15,474 nt of DNA from NCBI GenBank assembly GCA_009839635.1, contig VXPJ01000096.1, positions 1-15,474 on the forward strand, read 5' to 3'. The notes under the pieces were generated by a model. That model was not told where the DNA came from, searched no databases, and worked only from the letters and a program-made list of their open reading frames with translations. Of the stretch, positions 7,224-14,552 are shown one piece after another; positions within the stretch are counted from its first letter, which is position 1; the number at the start of each line of letters is the position of its first letter. Both the position numbers and the translations under genes were made by a program. This stretch comes from Pseudomonadota bacterium. GTDB taxonomy: Bacteria; Pseudomonadota; Gammaproteobacteria; UBA4575.

Positions 7224-8990
7224 GTGTACCTGACGCGCCGTCAATTCCTATCATTATTGAACGCAGCGGCAGTGGCAGGAATATTGCCATCGTCCCGCGG
7301 CCTGAAGGCTGGCAGGTCCACCGACGTATACGAGGTTCCCAAAAAGGGCAATGTGAGGCTTCTTCACATTACGGATTGCCACGCCCAGCTGCTCCCTGTT
7401 TATTTTCGCGAGCCCAGCGTCAATATCGGTGTTGGAAACGCCCGCGGCAAGGCTCCTCACCTGGTGGGCACTCACTTGCTGGACCGGTTCGATCTGAATC
7501 CTGCCAACCGCATGGCAGTGCACGCTTTCACCTTTCTCGATTTCATTGATGCGGCAAAGAAATATGGCAAGGTGGGGGGCTTTGCACATCTGTGCACGCT
7601 GGTAAAAAAGCTAAGACACGAGTTTGGTGAAGAGAACACGCTGTTGCTGGATGGCGGCGACACATGGCAGGGATCAGGGACCGCCTACTGGACACGCGGC
7701 AGGGACATGGTCAATGCGTGCAATCTTCTAGGTGTTGATGTAATGACGGGTCACTGGGAGTTTACCTATCACGATAAGGAGGTGATGGAGAACATCCAGG
7801 CGTTTAACGGTGAGTTCATCGCACAAAATGTCAAACTGACAGAAGACGGCTTCTTTGAAGACCAGCCCGCCTATGATGAAAATACTGGGCACATATTCAA
7901 ACCCTATACGATCAAAGAACTAGGAGGTGTGCGCATTGCTGTCATCGGACAGGCCTTTCCCTACACACCCATCGCCAACCCTCGACGGTTCATACCCTAT
8001 TGGTCATTTGGCATTCGGGACGATGAAATGCAGGAAGTTGTAAATGTTATACATGAGCACGAAAAACCGGCTGCCGTGGTGCTGATTTCCCATAACGGGA
8101 TGGACGTTGACTTGAAAATGGCCAGCCGCGTGACAGGCCTGACCGCGATCTTTGGAGGCCACACGCATGACGGAGTGCCTCAGGCGGTCGAAGTGAATAA
8201 TGCGAATGGTGTGACCCTGGTAACGAATGCAGGGTCGAATGCAAAATTTCTGGGCGTCATGGATCTTGAAATCAAAAACAACAGAGTGTCCGGCTATAGC
8301 TACCGGTTGCTGCCGGTATTTTCCAACCTTCTGGATGCCGATCCGGAGATGGCAGCGTACATAGAGAAGGTCAGAAATCCCTATCTCGATCGGTTGGAGG
8401 AAAAGCTGGGTGTGGCGGATTCCTTATTGTACCGACGGGGGAATTTCAACGGTTCGTTTGACCAAGTGATCTGCGATGCCCTGATCGAGCAGCTGGACAC
8501 CCAGATAGCGCTGTCGCCCGGTTTCAGATGGGGAGTATCCGTACTGCCGGGTGATGACATCACGATGGAGCACGTCCTGACACAAACCTGCATGACCTAT
8601 CCCGAAACATACACCAGCGGCATGAGCGGCGAAACCATCAAGCTCATACTTGAAGATGTGTGTGACAATTTGTTCAATCCGGACCCGTACTATCAGCAAG
8701 GTGGAGATATGGTTCGCTTGGGCGGCATGAACTATGTGTGTGACCCGACGGCCTCAGCTGGAAACCGGATCTCGGATATGACCTTGGACAGTGGAGAAAA
8801 AATAGAAGCGAACAAGATATATCAGGTAGCGGGGTGGGCGACTGTCGGGTCTAAATCTCAGGGGCCTCCAGTCTGGGACGTCGTCGCACAATATATACGC
8901 GAACATAAAAGCATCAGGGTATCCAACCTCAACACTCCCAAACTGAAGAATTTGGGAGCCAATCCAGGCATCAGTGATTACCGGGTCTGA
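7224..8990 (+). CDS. soxB: Thiosulfohydrolase SoxB
   Basis: SoxB is a periplasmic dimanganese hydrolase that releases sulfate from the sulfonated SoxY cysteine. The 588 residues are typical. A twin-arginine signal LTRRQFLSLL is at 3-12, with a hydrophobic stretch to about 21. Metallophosphatase-type metal motifs follow in order: LLHITDCHAQ (D51, H53), LLLDGGDTWQG (D146), GHWEFTYHD (H177), LISHNG (H290) and GGHTHDGVP (H313, H315). The C-terminal 5'-nucleotidase-like domain includes YPETYTSGMSGETIKLILEDV and GWATVGSKSQGPPVWDV. The start is a GTG at 7224: the only other candidates in frame before the soxK stop are not start codons, and GTG gives the expected Tat signal, though the ribosome binding site is weak. 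It is the last gene of the sox cluster; no soxC or soxD follows and no terminator was seen. Confidence 0.96.
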   Translation: MYLTRRQFLSLLNAAAVAGILPSSRGLKAGRSTDVYEVPKKGNVRLLHITDCHAQLLPVYFREPSVNIGVGNARGKAPHLVGTHLLDRFDLNPANRMAVHAFTFLDFIDAAKKYGKVGGFAHLCTLVKKLRHEFGEENTLLLDGGDTWQGSGTAYWTRGRDMVNACNLLGVDVMTGHWEFTYHDKEVMENIQAFNGEFIAQNVKLTEDGFFEDQPAYDENTGHIFKPYTIKELGGVRIAVIGQAFPYTPIANPRRFIPYWSFGIRDDEMQEVVNVIHEHEKPAAVVLISHNGMDVDLKMASRVTGLTAIFGGHTHDGVPQAVEVNNANGVTLVTNAGSNAKFLGVMDLEIKNNRVSGYSYRLLPVFSNLLDADPEMAAYIEKVRNPYLDRLEEKLGVADSLLYRRGNFNGSFDQVICDALIEQLDTQIALSPGFRWGVSVLPGDDITMEHVLTQTCMTYPETYTSGMSGETIKLILEDVCDNLFNPDPYYQQGGDMVRLGGMNYVCDPTASAGNRISDMTLDSGEKIEANKIYQVAGWATVGSKSQGPPVWDVVAQYIREHKSIRVSNLNTPKLKNLGANPGISDYRV

Positions 8991-9017
8991 TGCAAACCCG
9001 TACTGGACAATACAGTC

Positions 9018-9212
9018 ATGCCCGTGCCCCATAGCCATCCATTACTGCCTGCACCCCGGTTCACGTGGAACCACTTCGTCGGCAAGCTCAGGGACGACTG
9101 GCGTTACTGCGGACGTGAACGTCGCATTGAACATACTGGCCTTCGGAAATGGGGCTTCTGGACGTGGTGGTGGCAGCATCAGTTGGCCTGTGAAGCGTCA
9201 AACGGATACTGA
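9018..9212 (+). CDS. Possible small Trp-rich protein of unknown function
   Basis: A 64-codon frame from an ATG at 9018 to a TGA at 9212 fills most of the gap between soxB and cutA. I do not recognise it. About 40 of its 64 third codon positions are G or C, which is coding-like, and the second half is rich in Trp and basic residues (RDDWRYCGRERR, then LRKWGFWTWWWQHQLACE). There is no signal peptide, no clear membrane segment, and only a weak ribosome binding site (TGGA about ten bases upstream). A competing frame (8974-9252) overlaps it and looks less protein-like. It could be a real small protein, the remnant of a gene, or chance. Confidence 0.3.
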   Translation: MPVPHSHPLLPAPRFTWNHFVGKLRDDWRYCGRERRIEHTGLRKWGFWTWWWQHQLACEASNGY

Positions 9213-9234
9213 TCGTCCATTGCGGACTTCAGTA

Positions 9235-9240
9235 TATAAT
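9235..9240 (+). promoter_or_regulatory. Candidate -10 box upstream of cutA-dsbD
   Basis: A perfect TATAAT is present 33 bases before the cutA ATG, at a suitable distance from the ribosome binding site AAGGG (9260-9264). The -35 region at the right spacing (around 9212-9217) is a poor match, so this would be a weak or activated promoter. It would give cutA-dsbD transcription independent of the sox cluster. Confidence 0.4.
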
Positions 9241-9272
9241 TCCCACACTTAGCTTTCGTAAGGGTTGCGTTC

Positions 9273-9593
9273 ATGAGTCCACATGTTTTAGTACTGACGG
9301 CCTTCCCGGATCTGGACATCGCGACACGTCTCGCACAAGAAATCGTTCAGGCTCGGCTTGCAGCCTGCGTGAATATCCTGCCTCCGGCCCAATCCGTATA
9401 CATGTGGCAAGGCAAGCAGTGCATGGATTCGGAGTGCATCGTGTTCATGAAGACTACGGAAAGCGGGTATCAGAAGTTGCAGTCCTTTATACAAGGCCGG
9501 CATCCCTATGAACTTCCGGAGATCATTGCGACTCCTATTACACAAGGCTTGGAAAATTATCTGGACTGGGTGGCAAAGAGTGTAAGCACGTGA
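9273..9593 (+). CDS. cutA: CutA family protein (CutA1, divalent-cation tolerance)
   Basis: CutA1 is a small, very stable, PII-like trimeric protein that was linked to copper and divalent-metal tolerance in E. coli; its true task is unclear. The 106 residues match the family from end to end: LTAFPDLDIATRLAQEIVQARLAACVNILP, VYMWQGK, FMKTTESGYQKLQSFI, HPYELPEIIATPITQGLENYLDWV. The ATG at 9273 has AAGGG eight bases before it. Its stop overlaps the GTG of dsbD by four bases, so the two are translated together; the same pair is adjacent in E. coli. Confidence 0.95.
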   Translation: MSPHVLVLTAFPDLDIATRLAQEIVQARLAACVNILPPAQSVYMWQGKQCMDSECIVFMKTTESGYQKLQSFIQGRHPYELPEIIATPITQGLENYLDWVAKSVST

Positions 9594-11509
9594 AGCGTCT
9601 CAACATCATTTTCTGGGTGCTGCTTGTATTTGGACACCCTGCAGCCTATGCGGAATCCGTAACCGGAACTCTTGAACAGTTCGTTTTCGGTGTGGACGAA
9701 ACCGAATTTCTTCATCCCGATGAAGCCTTCCAGGTTTCAGCCCGCATAGAGGATGCCAACACCATCGTGACCGACTGGAAGGTAGTGGATGGGCACTATC
9801 TGTACAAGGACAAGATTGCAGTCGCACCCAGGGACAAGAGCGAGGCTGTACTTGGTGTTGTGCAACTGCCTCCTGGGAAGGAAATGCATGACGAGTTCTT
9901 TGGTCAGGTCGTTACCATTGATCATGATTTTGAGGCAGATGTCCCGATTCGGCAGATCTCCGCGAACCTGCAAGCACTTGATCTTGAGGTGACCTACCAG
10001 GGATGTGCCAAAGCTGGCCTTTGTTATCCTCCCATTACCAAAACCCTGCAGGTGGCCTTGGGCGATGCCAATGAGCATTCCAGCCTTGCATTCGCCGGCG
10101 CCGGGTCGGGAAGCGCTCCCAATGGCTTGTTTTCCGGCGATTCCGGTTTTCAGTCTGAGCAGGACCGCTTTGCGGCCATGCTGGCCTCCGGCAAACTCTG
10201 GTGGATCATAGCCAGCTTTCTGGGCTTGGGACTTCTGCTGGCTTTCACGCCCTGCGTATTCCCGATGATCCCAATCCTGTCCAGCATTATTGTTGGCCAG
10301 GGAAAGCATGTTTCAACGTCCAGGGCCTTTGGACTGTCGCTGGTCTATGTGCTGGCCATGGCAATCACCTACACAGTGGCTGGCATTGTGGTGGGTCTTT
10401 CAGGGGAAAATGTGCAGGTATGGTTTCAGAATCCATGGGTCATCAGCACGTTTGTTGGGATTCTGGTATTGCTGTCCCTGTCCATGTTCGGGCTGTACGA
10501 GTTGCAAATCCCGCAGGCGATTCAGTCCAGACTGAATGCGTACAGTTCAACTCAACGCCAGGGCTCATACACCGGTGCCGGCGTGATGGGTTTTCTTTCC
10601 GCGTTGATTGTCGGGCCCTGTGTGAATGCTCCGCTAATCGGTGCATTGATCTACATCGCTGATGTCGGAGACGCGACCATTGGTGGCCTGGCTCTTTTCG
10701 CATTGAGCGTGGGGATGGGAATACCGTTGCTGGTAGTCGGTACATCCGCTGGCAAAATCTTGCCGAAGGCAGGAACCTGGATGGCTGCTGTGAAGGCTGT
10801 CACCGGAGTGTTCCTGCTGGCGCTGGCTATCTGGATGCTGGAACGCATTATTCCTACTCCCGTAGTGTTGTTGCTTTCCGGGGCCTTGCTCATTGCTTCT
10901 TCCGTATATATGGGTGCACTTGAGACCCTTCGAGAGGGTGCTTCTGGGTGGTTCAGATTGTGGAAGGGATTTGGACTCATTGCACTGGTGTACGGAGGTA
11001 TTCTGGTCATTGGTGCGGCAGCCGGAAGCCACAGCCTGCTTCATCCCCTGCAGGGTATTTTTGCGCAGCGTGTTGCCACCGACGGCGCGTACCCCGGCAG
11101 GGGTGCAGCGCATAGTCTCGCCTTCCGGCAGATCAAAGGCATAGAGGGGCTGGAGTCTGCCGTGCAACTGGCCGTATCGCAGGGCCGGCCCGTGATGCTC
11201 GATTTTTATGCGGACTGGTGTATCTCCTGCAAGGAGATGGAGGCCTTCACTTTCAGCAACGCAGGGGTGCAGGATGCATTGCAAGATTTTATCCTGCTGC
11301 AGGCCGATGTTACCGACAACGACGAGCAGGATCGGGCCCTGTTACAGCATTTGGGCCTGTTTGGTCCACCCGCTATTTTGTTTTATGCCCACACCGGCCA
11401 GGAAATGAAGGACTACCGTATCGTGGGGTTCATGGGAGCCTCTCGGTTCACGTCGCATATTGACCACTTCAAAAACGCAGGAACACTGGCACTTCACATG
11501 GGGAATTAA
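9590..11509 (+). CDS. dsbD: Thiol:disulfide interchange protein DsbD (cytoplasmic membrane)
   Basis: DsbD carries reducing power from cytoplasmic thioredoxin across the inner membrane to periplasmic partners such as DsbC and the cytochrome c maturation proteins. All three domains are present in 639 residues: a signal peptide to about 21; the N-terminal periplasmic domain with its cysteine pair C139 and C145 (YQGCAKAGLCYPP); the membrane domain (about 203-480) with C222 in FTPCVFPM and C344 in VGPCVNAPL; and a C-terminal thioredoxin-like domain with CISC at 544-547 (FYADWCISCKEME). It starts at a GTG overlapping the cutA stop (GTGA). In this place, 600 bases past soxB, it may also serve sulfur oxidation, since sox clusters elsewhere carry the shorter relative soxV. 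No terminator was seen after it. Confidence 0.97.
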   Translation: MKRLNIIFWVLLVFGHPAAYAESVTGTLEQFVFGVDETEFLHPDEAFQVSARIEDANTIVTDWKVVDGHYLYKDKIAVAPRDKSEAVLGVVQLPPGKEMHDEFFGQVVTIDHDFEADVPIRQISANLQALDLEVTYQGCAKAGLCYPPITKTLQVALGDANEHSSLAFAGAGSGSAPNGLFSGDSGFQSEQDRFAAMLASGKLWWIIASFLGLGLLLAFTPCVFPMIPILSSIIVGQGKHVSTSRAFGLSLVYVLAMAITYTVAGIVVGLSGENVQVWFQNPWVISTFVGILVLLSLSMFGLYELQIPQAIQSRLNAYSSTQRQGSYTGAGVMGFLSALIVGPCVNAPLIGALIYIADVGDATIGGLALFALSVGMGIPLLVVGTSAGKILPKAGTWMAAVKAVTGVFLLALAIWMLERIIPTPVVLLLSGALLIASSVYMGALETLREGASGWFRLWKGFGLIALVYGGILVIGAAAGSHSLLHPLQGIFAQRVATDGAYPGRGAAHSLAFRQIKGIEGLESAVQLAVSQGRPVMLDFYADWCISCKEMEAFTFSNAGVQDALQDFILLQADVTDNDEQDRALLQHLGLFGPPAILFYAHTGQEMKDYRIVGFMGASRFTSHIDHFKNAGTLALHMGN

Positions 11510-11666
11510 TACCAGGTCCAGCCACAATACCGCATCCCTGACCAACGACAACACACACTCAGACTGCACCTCCATCCCTGTTCATGTGCACGGATGCCAT
11601 CGTTCAGGGAATGCCCGGATGAGCGCCTGCGGTATAGCGGCAATGAATGGGTAAGGCTCTCATCAC

Positions 11667-12431
11667 TCACTGCTTCAGACGATAGCCGGTTTTAAAAATC
11701 CACCAGATGATTGCCAGACAGATGGCTGTGAACAGCAGTACCATCAGCAAGCTGATTCCGACACCGACATCGGCTACCTCATAAAAACTCCAGCGAAAAC
11801 CACTGACCAAGTAGACCACCGGATTGAACAGGCTAACCGTCTGCCAGGCAGGGGGCAGCATGTCGATGGTATAAAAGCTCCCTCCCAGGAATACCAAGGG
11901 TGTGATCACCAGCATCGGGATCAGCTGCAGTTTTTCGAAGTTGTCGGCCCAGAGGCCGATAATGAATCCAAGCAGGCTGAAAGAAATGCAGGTCAGGATC
12001 AGGAAACCGAGCATCCAGAAAGGGTGGGTGATGTTTAGCTCGACAAAAAAACCGGAGGTCGCAAGAATGATCATGCCAATAATGAAGGATTTGGTTGCAG
12101 CGGCGCCGACATAGCCCAGCAGGATCTCCACAAAGGATATGGGAGCCGAGAGCACCTCGTAGATTGTCCCTGTGAATCTCGGGAAATAGATGCCGAACGA
12201 GGCATTCGCAACACTTTGTGTAAGCAGGGCAAGCATCACCAGGCCCGGCACAATAAATGCCCCGTAGGAAACGCCCTCGACAGTCTCAATACGGCTTCCG
12301 ATAGCAGAACCGAAAACGACGAAATACAGCACTGTGGAGATAATCGGCGAGACAAAGCTTTGCATGATCGTGTTCCATGCACGCAGCATCTCGTACTTGT
12401 AGATGGTCTTGGCGGCCTGTGTGTTGATCAT
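11667..12431 (-). CDS. ABC-2 type transporter permease, YadH-like
   Basis: This is the membrane half of an ABC-2 exporter. The 254 residues hold about six hydrophobic segments and family stretches FGSAIGSRI, SYGAFIVPGLVMLALL, LSAPISFVEILLGYVG, PLVFLGGSFYTIDMLPPAWQ and LFNPVVYLVSGFRW, close to E. coli YadH. The substrate of that pair is not known to me. The ATG at 12431 overlaps the stop of the ATPase gene by four bases (ATGA), so the two are translationally coupled. The genes face dsbD tail to tail, with 157 bases between the stops (11510-11666) and no clear terminator in it. Confidence 0.9.
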   Translation of the reverse strand: MINTQAAKTIYKYEMLRAWNTIMQSFVSPIISTVLYFVVFGSAIGSRIETVEGVSYGAFIVPGLVMLALLTQSVANASFGIYFPRFTGTIYEVLSAPISFVEILLGYVGAAATKSFIIGMIILATSGFFVELNITHPFWMLGFLILTCISFSLLGFIIGLWADNFEKLQLIPMLVITPLVFLGGSFYTIDMLPPAWQTVSLFNPVVYLVSGFRWSFYEVADVGVGISLLMVLLFTAICLAIIWWIFKTGYRLKQ

Positions 12432-13357
12432 TCCGTGCCCACCAGGCTGATGAAAATGTCTTCCAGTGAGCTTTGCGATGTACTCACGTCCTTGAGCAAC
12501 AACCCTGTACTGTTTACCGCATCCAGCAATCCGGAAATCCCGGTATGTTCGCTGTGGCTGTCATAGGTGTAAACGAGTTGCCGGCCTTCGCCGGAAAGCT
12601 CCAGCGACCACCCGGACAGGGAGTGCGGCACCGATGCAATCGGCTGCTCCAGTTCTATGGTCATCTGGCGTTTGCCGAGCTTGTGCTTCAGGGCCTGTTG
12701 ATCATCGATGACCAGTAATTCACTTTTGTGAATAACGCCCACCCGGTCTGCAATTGCTTCGGCCTCTTCAATGTAGTGCGTGGTCAGGATGATGGTGACT
12801 CCCAGTTTCTTGAGCCCTGTAACGAGGTTCCACATGCCCTTGCGCAACTCCACGTCAACACCGGCAGTCGGTTCATCCAAAAATAAGACCAAAGGTTGAT
12901 GGGACAGCGCCTTGGCAATCAGCACACGTCGCTTCATGCCTCCAGACAAGGTGCGGATTGCGCTGTCCTTTTTATCCCATAAGGACAAGTCCCGCAAAAG
13001 CTGTTCCAGATAGGCGGGATTAGGCTCCTTGCCAAACAACCCCCGGCTGAAACATACGGTATGCCATACCGTGTCGAACGAGGGCAGCGTCAGTTCTTGG
13101 GGAACCAGCCCGATCATGGCGCGCGTGATCCGGTAATCCTCCTCGATGTCGTAGCCGCTGACCGTGACGGAACCTTCGCTCGGATTTACGATTCCGCAGA
13201 TAATGGAGATCAGGGTGGTCTTTCCTGCACCGTTGGGTCCCAGCAGTGCGAGGACCTCGCCTGAATGAATGTTCAGGGTGATGTCGTGAAGTGCGCGGTG
13301 TCCATTGCCATAGACCTTGGACAGACCAGCCACCGAAATGATGGGATTCATGTCCAT
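12428..13357 (-). CDS. ABC transporter ATP-binding protein, YadG-like
   Basis: This is the ATPase half of the same exporter. In the 309-residue product the Walker A motif GPNGAGKTT is at 40-48, the Q-loop is LVPQELTLP near 84-92, the signature LSGGMKRR is at 137-144, the Walker B LFLDEP with PTAGVDVELRKGMW begins near 158, and the H-loop is in LTTHYIEEAEAIADRVG. The C-terminal 80 residues are the less conserved tail of the YadG/CcmA group. The start is uncertain: the frame is open to a TTG at 13372, with ATG codons at 13357 and 13351, none behind a good ribosome binding site; the first ATG is used here. It is the first gene of a two-gene unit with the permease. Confidence 0.9.
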   Translation of the reverse strand: MDMNPIISVAGLSKVYGNGHRALHDITLNIHSGEVLALLGPNGAGKTTLISIICGIVNPSEGSVTVSGYDIEEDYRITRAMIGLVPQELTLPSFDTVWHTVCFSRGLFGKEPNPAYLEQLLRDLSLWDKKDSAIRTLSGGMKRRVLIAKALSHQPLVLFLDEPTAGVDVELRKGMWNLVTGLKKLGVTIILTTHYIEEAEAIADRVGVIHKSELLVIDDQQALKHKLGKRQMTIELEQPIASVPHSLSGWSLELSGEGRQLVYTYDSHSEHTGISGLLDAVNSTGLLLKDVSTSQSSLEDIFISLVGTE

Positions 13358-13630
13358 GTTTGGGAGGGCCAACAGCAGGGCACGCCATGCAGACTAAAAG
13401 ATATCATTAAATCCTTTGCAGCTGTTCTGCCCACATATTTTCTGGATCCTTACAGTCAAAATTTTATTAATTTTCGTGATCTTGCCTCTATCATGCAAGG
13501 AAAATTCTTTAAATTCATAGAAATATATAATTTTGGATAAAATGCAGGAATCTGGGTATAGTGTATGTCAACTGAATGTGTCGAGGCGTACTGCCTGCAC
13601 TTTCCATGCATTTTGAAACAGGATACATCC
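13358..13630. other. AT-rich intergenic region between divergent ABC exporter and aroQ
   Basis: This stretch is markedly richer in A and T than its surroundings, particularly 13390-13560, and holds no gene. Rightward it has a fair promoter (TTGGAT, 18 bases, TATAGT) before aroQ and a lone TATAAT at 13526-13531. Leftward, TTGACT (13459-13454), 16 bases and TATGTG (13437-13432) is a weak promoter candidate for the ABC pair. The frame upstream of the aroQ ATG is open to 13565, but nothing there resembles AroQ. Confidence 0.6.
13533..13562 (+). promoter_or_regulatory. Candidate sigma70 promoter of aroQ-accB-accC
   Basis: A -35 box TTGGAT (13533-13538) and a -10 box TATAGT (13557-13562) are 18 bases apart, giving a leader of about 60 bases before the aroQ ATG. 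Each box differs from consensus at one or two positions. It is the best match in the gap, but other AT-rich hexamers are close by. Confidence 0.4.
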
Positions 13631-14074
13631 ATGGCTAAGATTTTGCTTCTGAACGGCCCCAACCTCAATCTGCTCGGCCAGCGGGAGCCAGAAGTATACG
13701 GGCATGAGACCCTCGCAGAAGTTGTTCGTTGTGCACTTGATACAGCAACGGAGCTGGGTCATCAACTGGATGATTTCCAAAGCAACGCAGAGCATGAGCT
13801 GGTGGACCGGATTCACCGGGCCAGCCAGGAAGGTGTCGCCATGATCATATTCAACCCGGGCGCTTTCACCCATACCAGTGTTGCCTTGCGCGACGCTCTG
13901 CTGGGAGTGTCCATCCCCTTTATCGAAGTGCACTTGTCCAACGTATTTGCGCGGGAAGACTTCAGGCAGCATTCTTTCCTGACTGATATTGCAGCCGGCG
14001 TGATTTCGGGGCTGGGCATCAAAGGCTATATCCTTGCAGTTGAAGCTGCACATTACAAACTGTCTGCGAGCTAG
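13631..14074 (+). CDS. aroQ: 3-dehydroquinate dehydratase, type II
   Basis: This cytoplasmic dodecameric enzyme turns 3-dehydroquinate into 3-dehydroshikimate in the shikimate pathway. The 147 residues begin MAKILLLNGPNLNLLG, the hallmark of type II enzymes, and continue with REPEVYG (catalytic tyrosine Y23), FQSNAEHELVDRIH, IIFNPGAFTHTSVALRDAL, and IEVHLSNVFAREDFRQHS with the catalytic histidine. The frame is open 22 codons further upstream, but the ATG at 13631, behind AGGA, gives the standard N-terminus. The accB gene begins two bases after its stop; aroQ-accB-accC is a common order in Gammaproteobacteria. Confidence 0.97.
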   Translation: MAKILLLNGPNLNLLGQREPEVYGHETLAEVVRCALDTATELGHQLDDFQSNAEHELVDRIHRASQEGVAMIIFNPGAFTHTSVALRDALLGVSIPFIEVHLSNVFAREDFRQHSFLTDIAAGVISGLGIKGYILAVEAAHYKLSAS

Positions 14075-14076
14075 GT

Positions 14077-14529
14077 ATGGACATACGCAAAGTAAAGAAA
14101 CTTGTCGAGTTGCTGGAAGAGTCTGGGATTGCAGAAATTGAAATCCACGAAGGTGAGGAGTCCGTTCGCATCAGTCGCGGTGTACCCATGGCCACGGCCG
14201 GCCAGGTCGCAGCACCCCAGGTGCCCGTAGTGGCTGCCCCGGAAACACCTGCCCCTCCCAGCGCCGCATCTGAACAAGAACCCGAGTTACCCAGTGGTCA
14301 TGCGGTCAACTCGCCCATGGTAGGTACGTTCTACGAAGCATCTGCACCGGGGCAAAAGCCGTTTGTCGAGGTGGGGGATTCCGTACAGGCAGGTGATACC
14401 CTGTGCATCATTGAAGCCATGAAGATGTTAAACCAGATCGAGGCGGACAAGGCCGGGACGATCAAGGCCAGACTGGTCGAAAATGCACAACCGGTCGAGT
14501 ATGGGCAGGCCTTGTTCATCATTGATTGA
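14077..14529 (+). CDS. accB: Biotin carboxyl carrier protein of acetyl-CoA carboxylase (BCCP)
   Basis: BCCP holds the biotin that AccC carboxylates and that the carboxyltransferase AccAD uses to make malonyl-CoA, the first step of fatty-acid synthesis. The 150 residues show the N-terminal region MDIRKVKKLVELLEESGI, a flexible Pro-Ala linker (about 38-73), and the C-terminal biotinyl domain from VNSPMVGTFYEA onward, with the biotin attachment motif EAMKM at 113-117 (K116). The protruding-thumb stretch of the domain (YEASAPGQKPFVEVGD) is present. It starts two bases after aroQ, and accC follows after 23 bases. Confidence 0.98.
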   Translation: MDIRKVKKLVELLEESGIAEIEIHEGEESVRISRGVPMATAGQVAAPQVPVVAAPETPAPPSAASEQEPELPSGHAVNSPMVGTFYEASAPGQKPFVEVGDSVQAGDTLCIIEAMKMLNQIEADKAGTIKARLVENAQPVEYGQALFIID

Positions 14530-14552
14530 TTTTCTGCTCAGGCAGTTTCCCC

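Noticed and set aside
4573..8995. Inverted 9-base match TTGCATCAG / CTGATGCAA on either side of the sox cluster, as possible ends of a mobile element
   Set aside because: A 9-base match between two gaps of about 300 bases is expected by chance about as often as not; there is no transposase, integrase or target duplication.
8986..9003. Short hairpin CGGGT-N9-ACCCG around the soxB stop as a terminator
   Set aside because: The stem is only five base pairs and no T-tract follows, so it does not meet the form of a Rho-independent terminator.
11510..11666. Terminator between the converging dsbD and ABC permease genes
   Set aside because: I looked for a stem with a T-tract on both strands and found only a long-looped pairing of CATCCCTG and CAGGGAATG, too weak to call.
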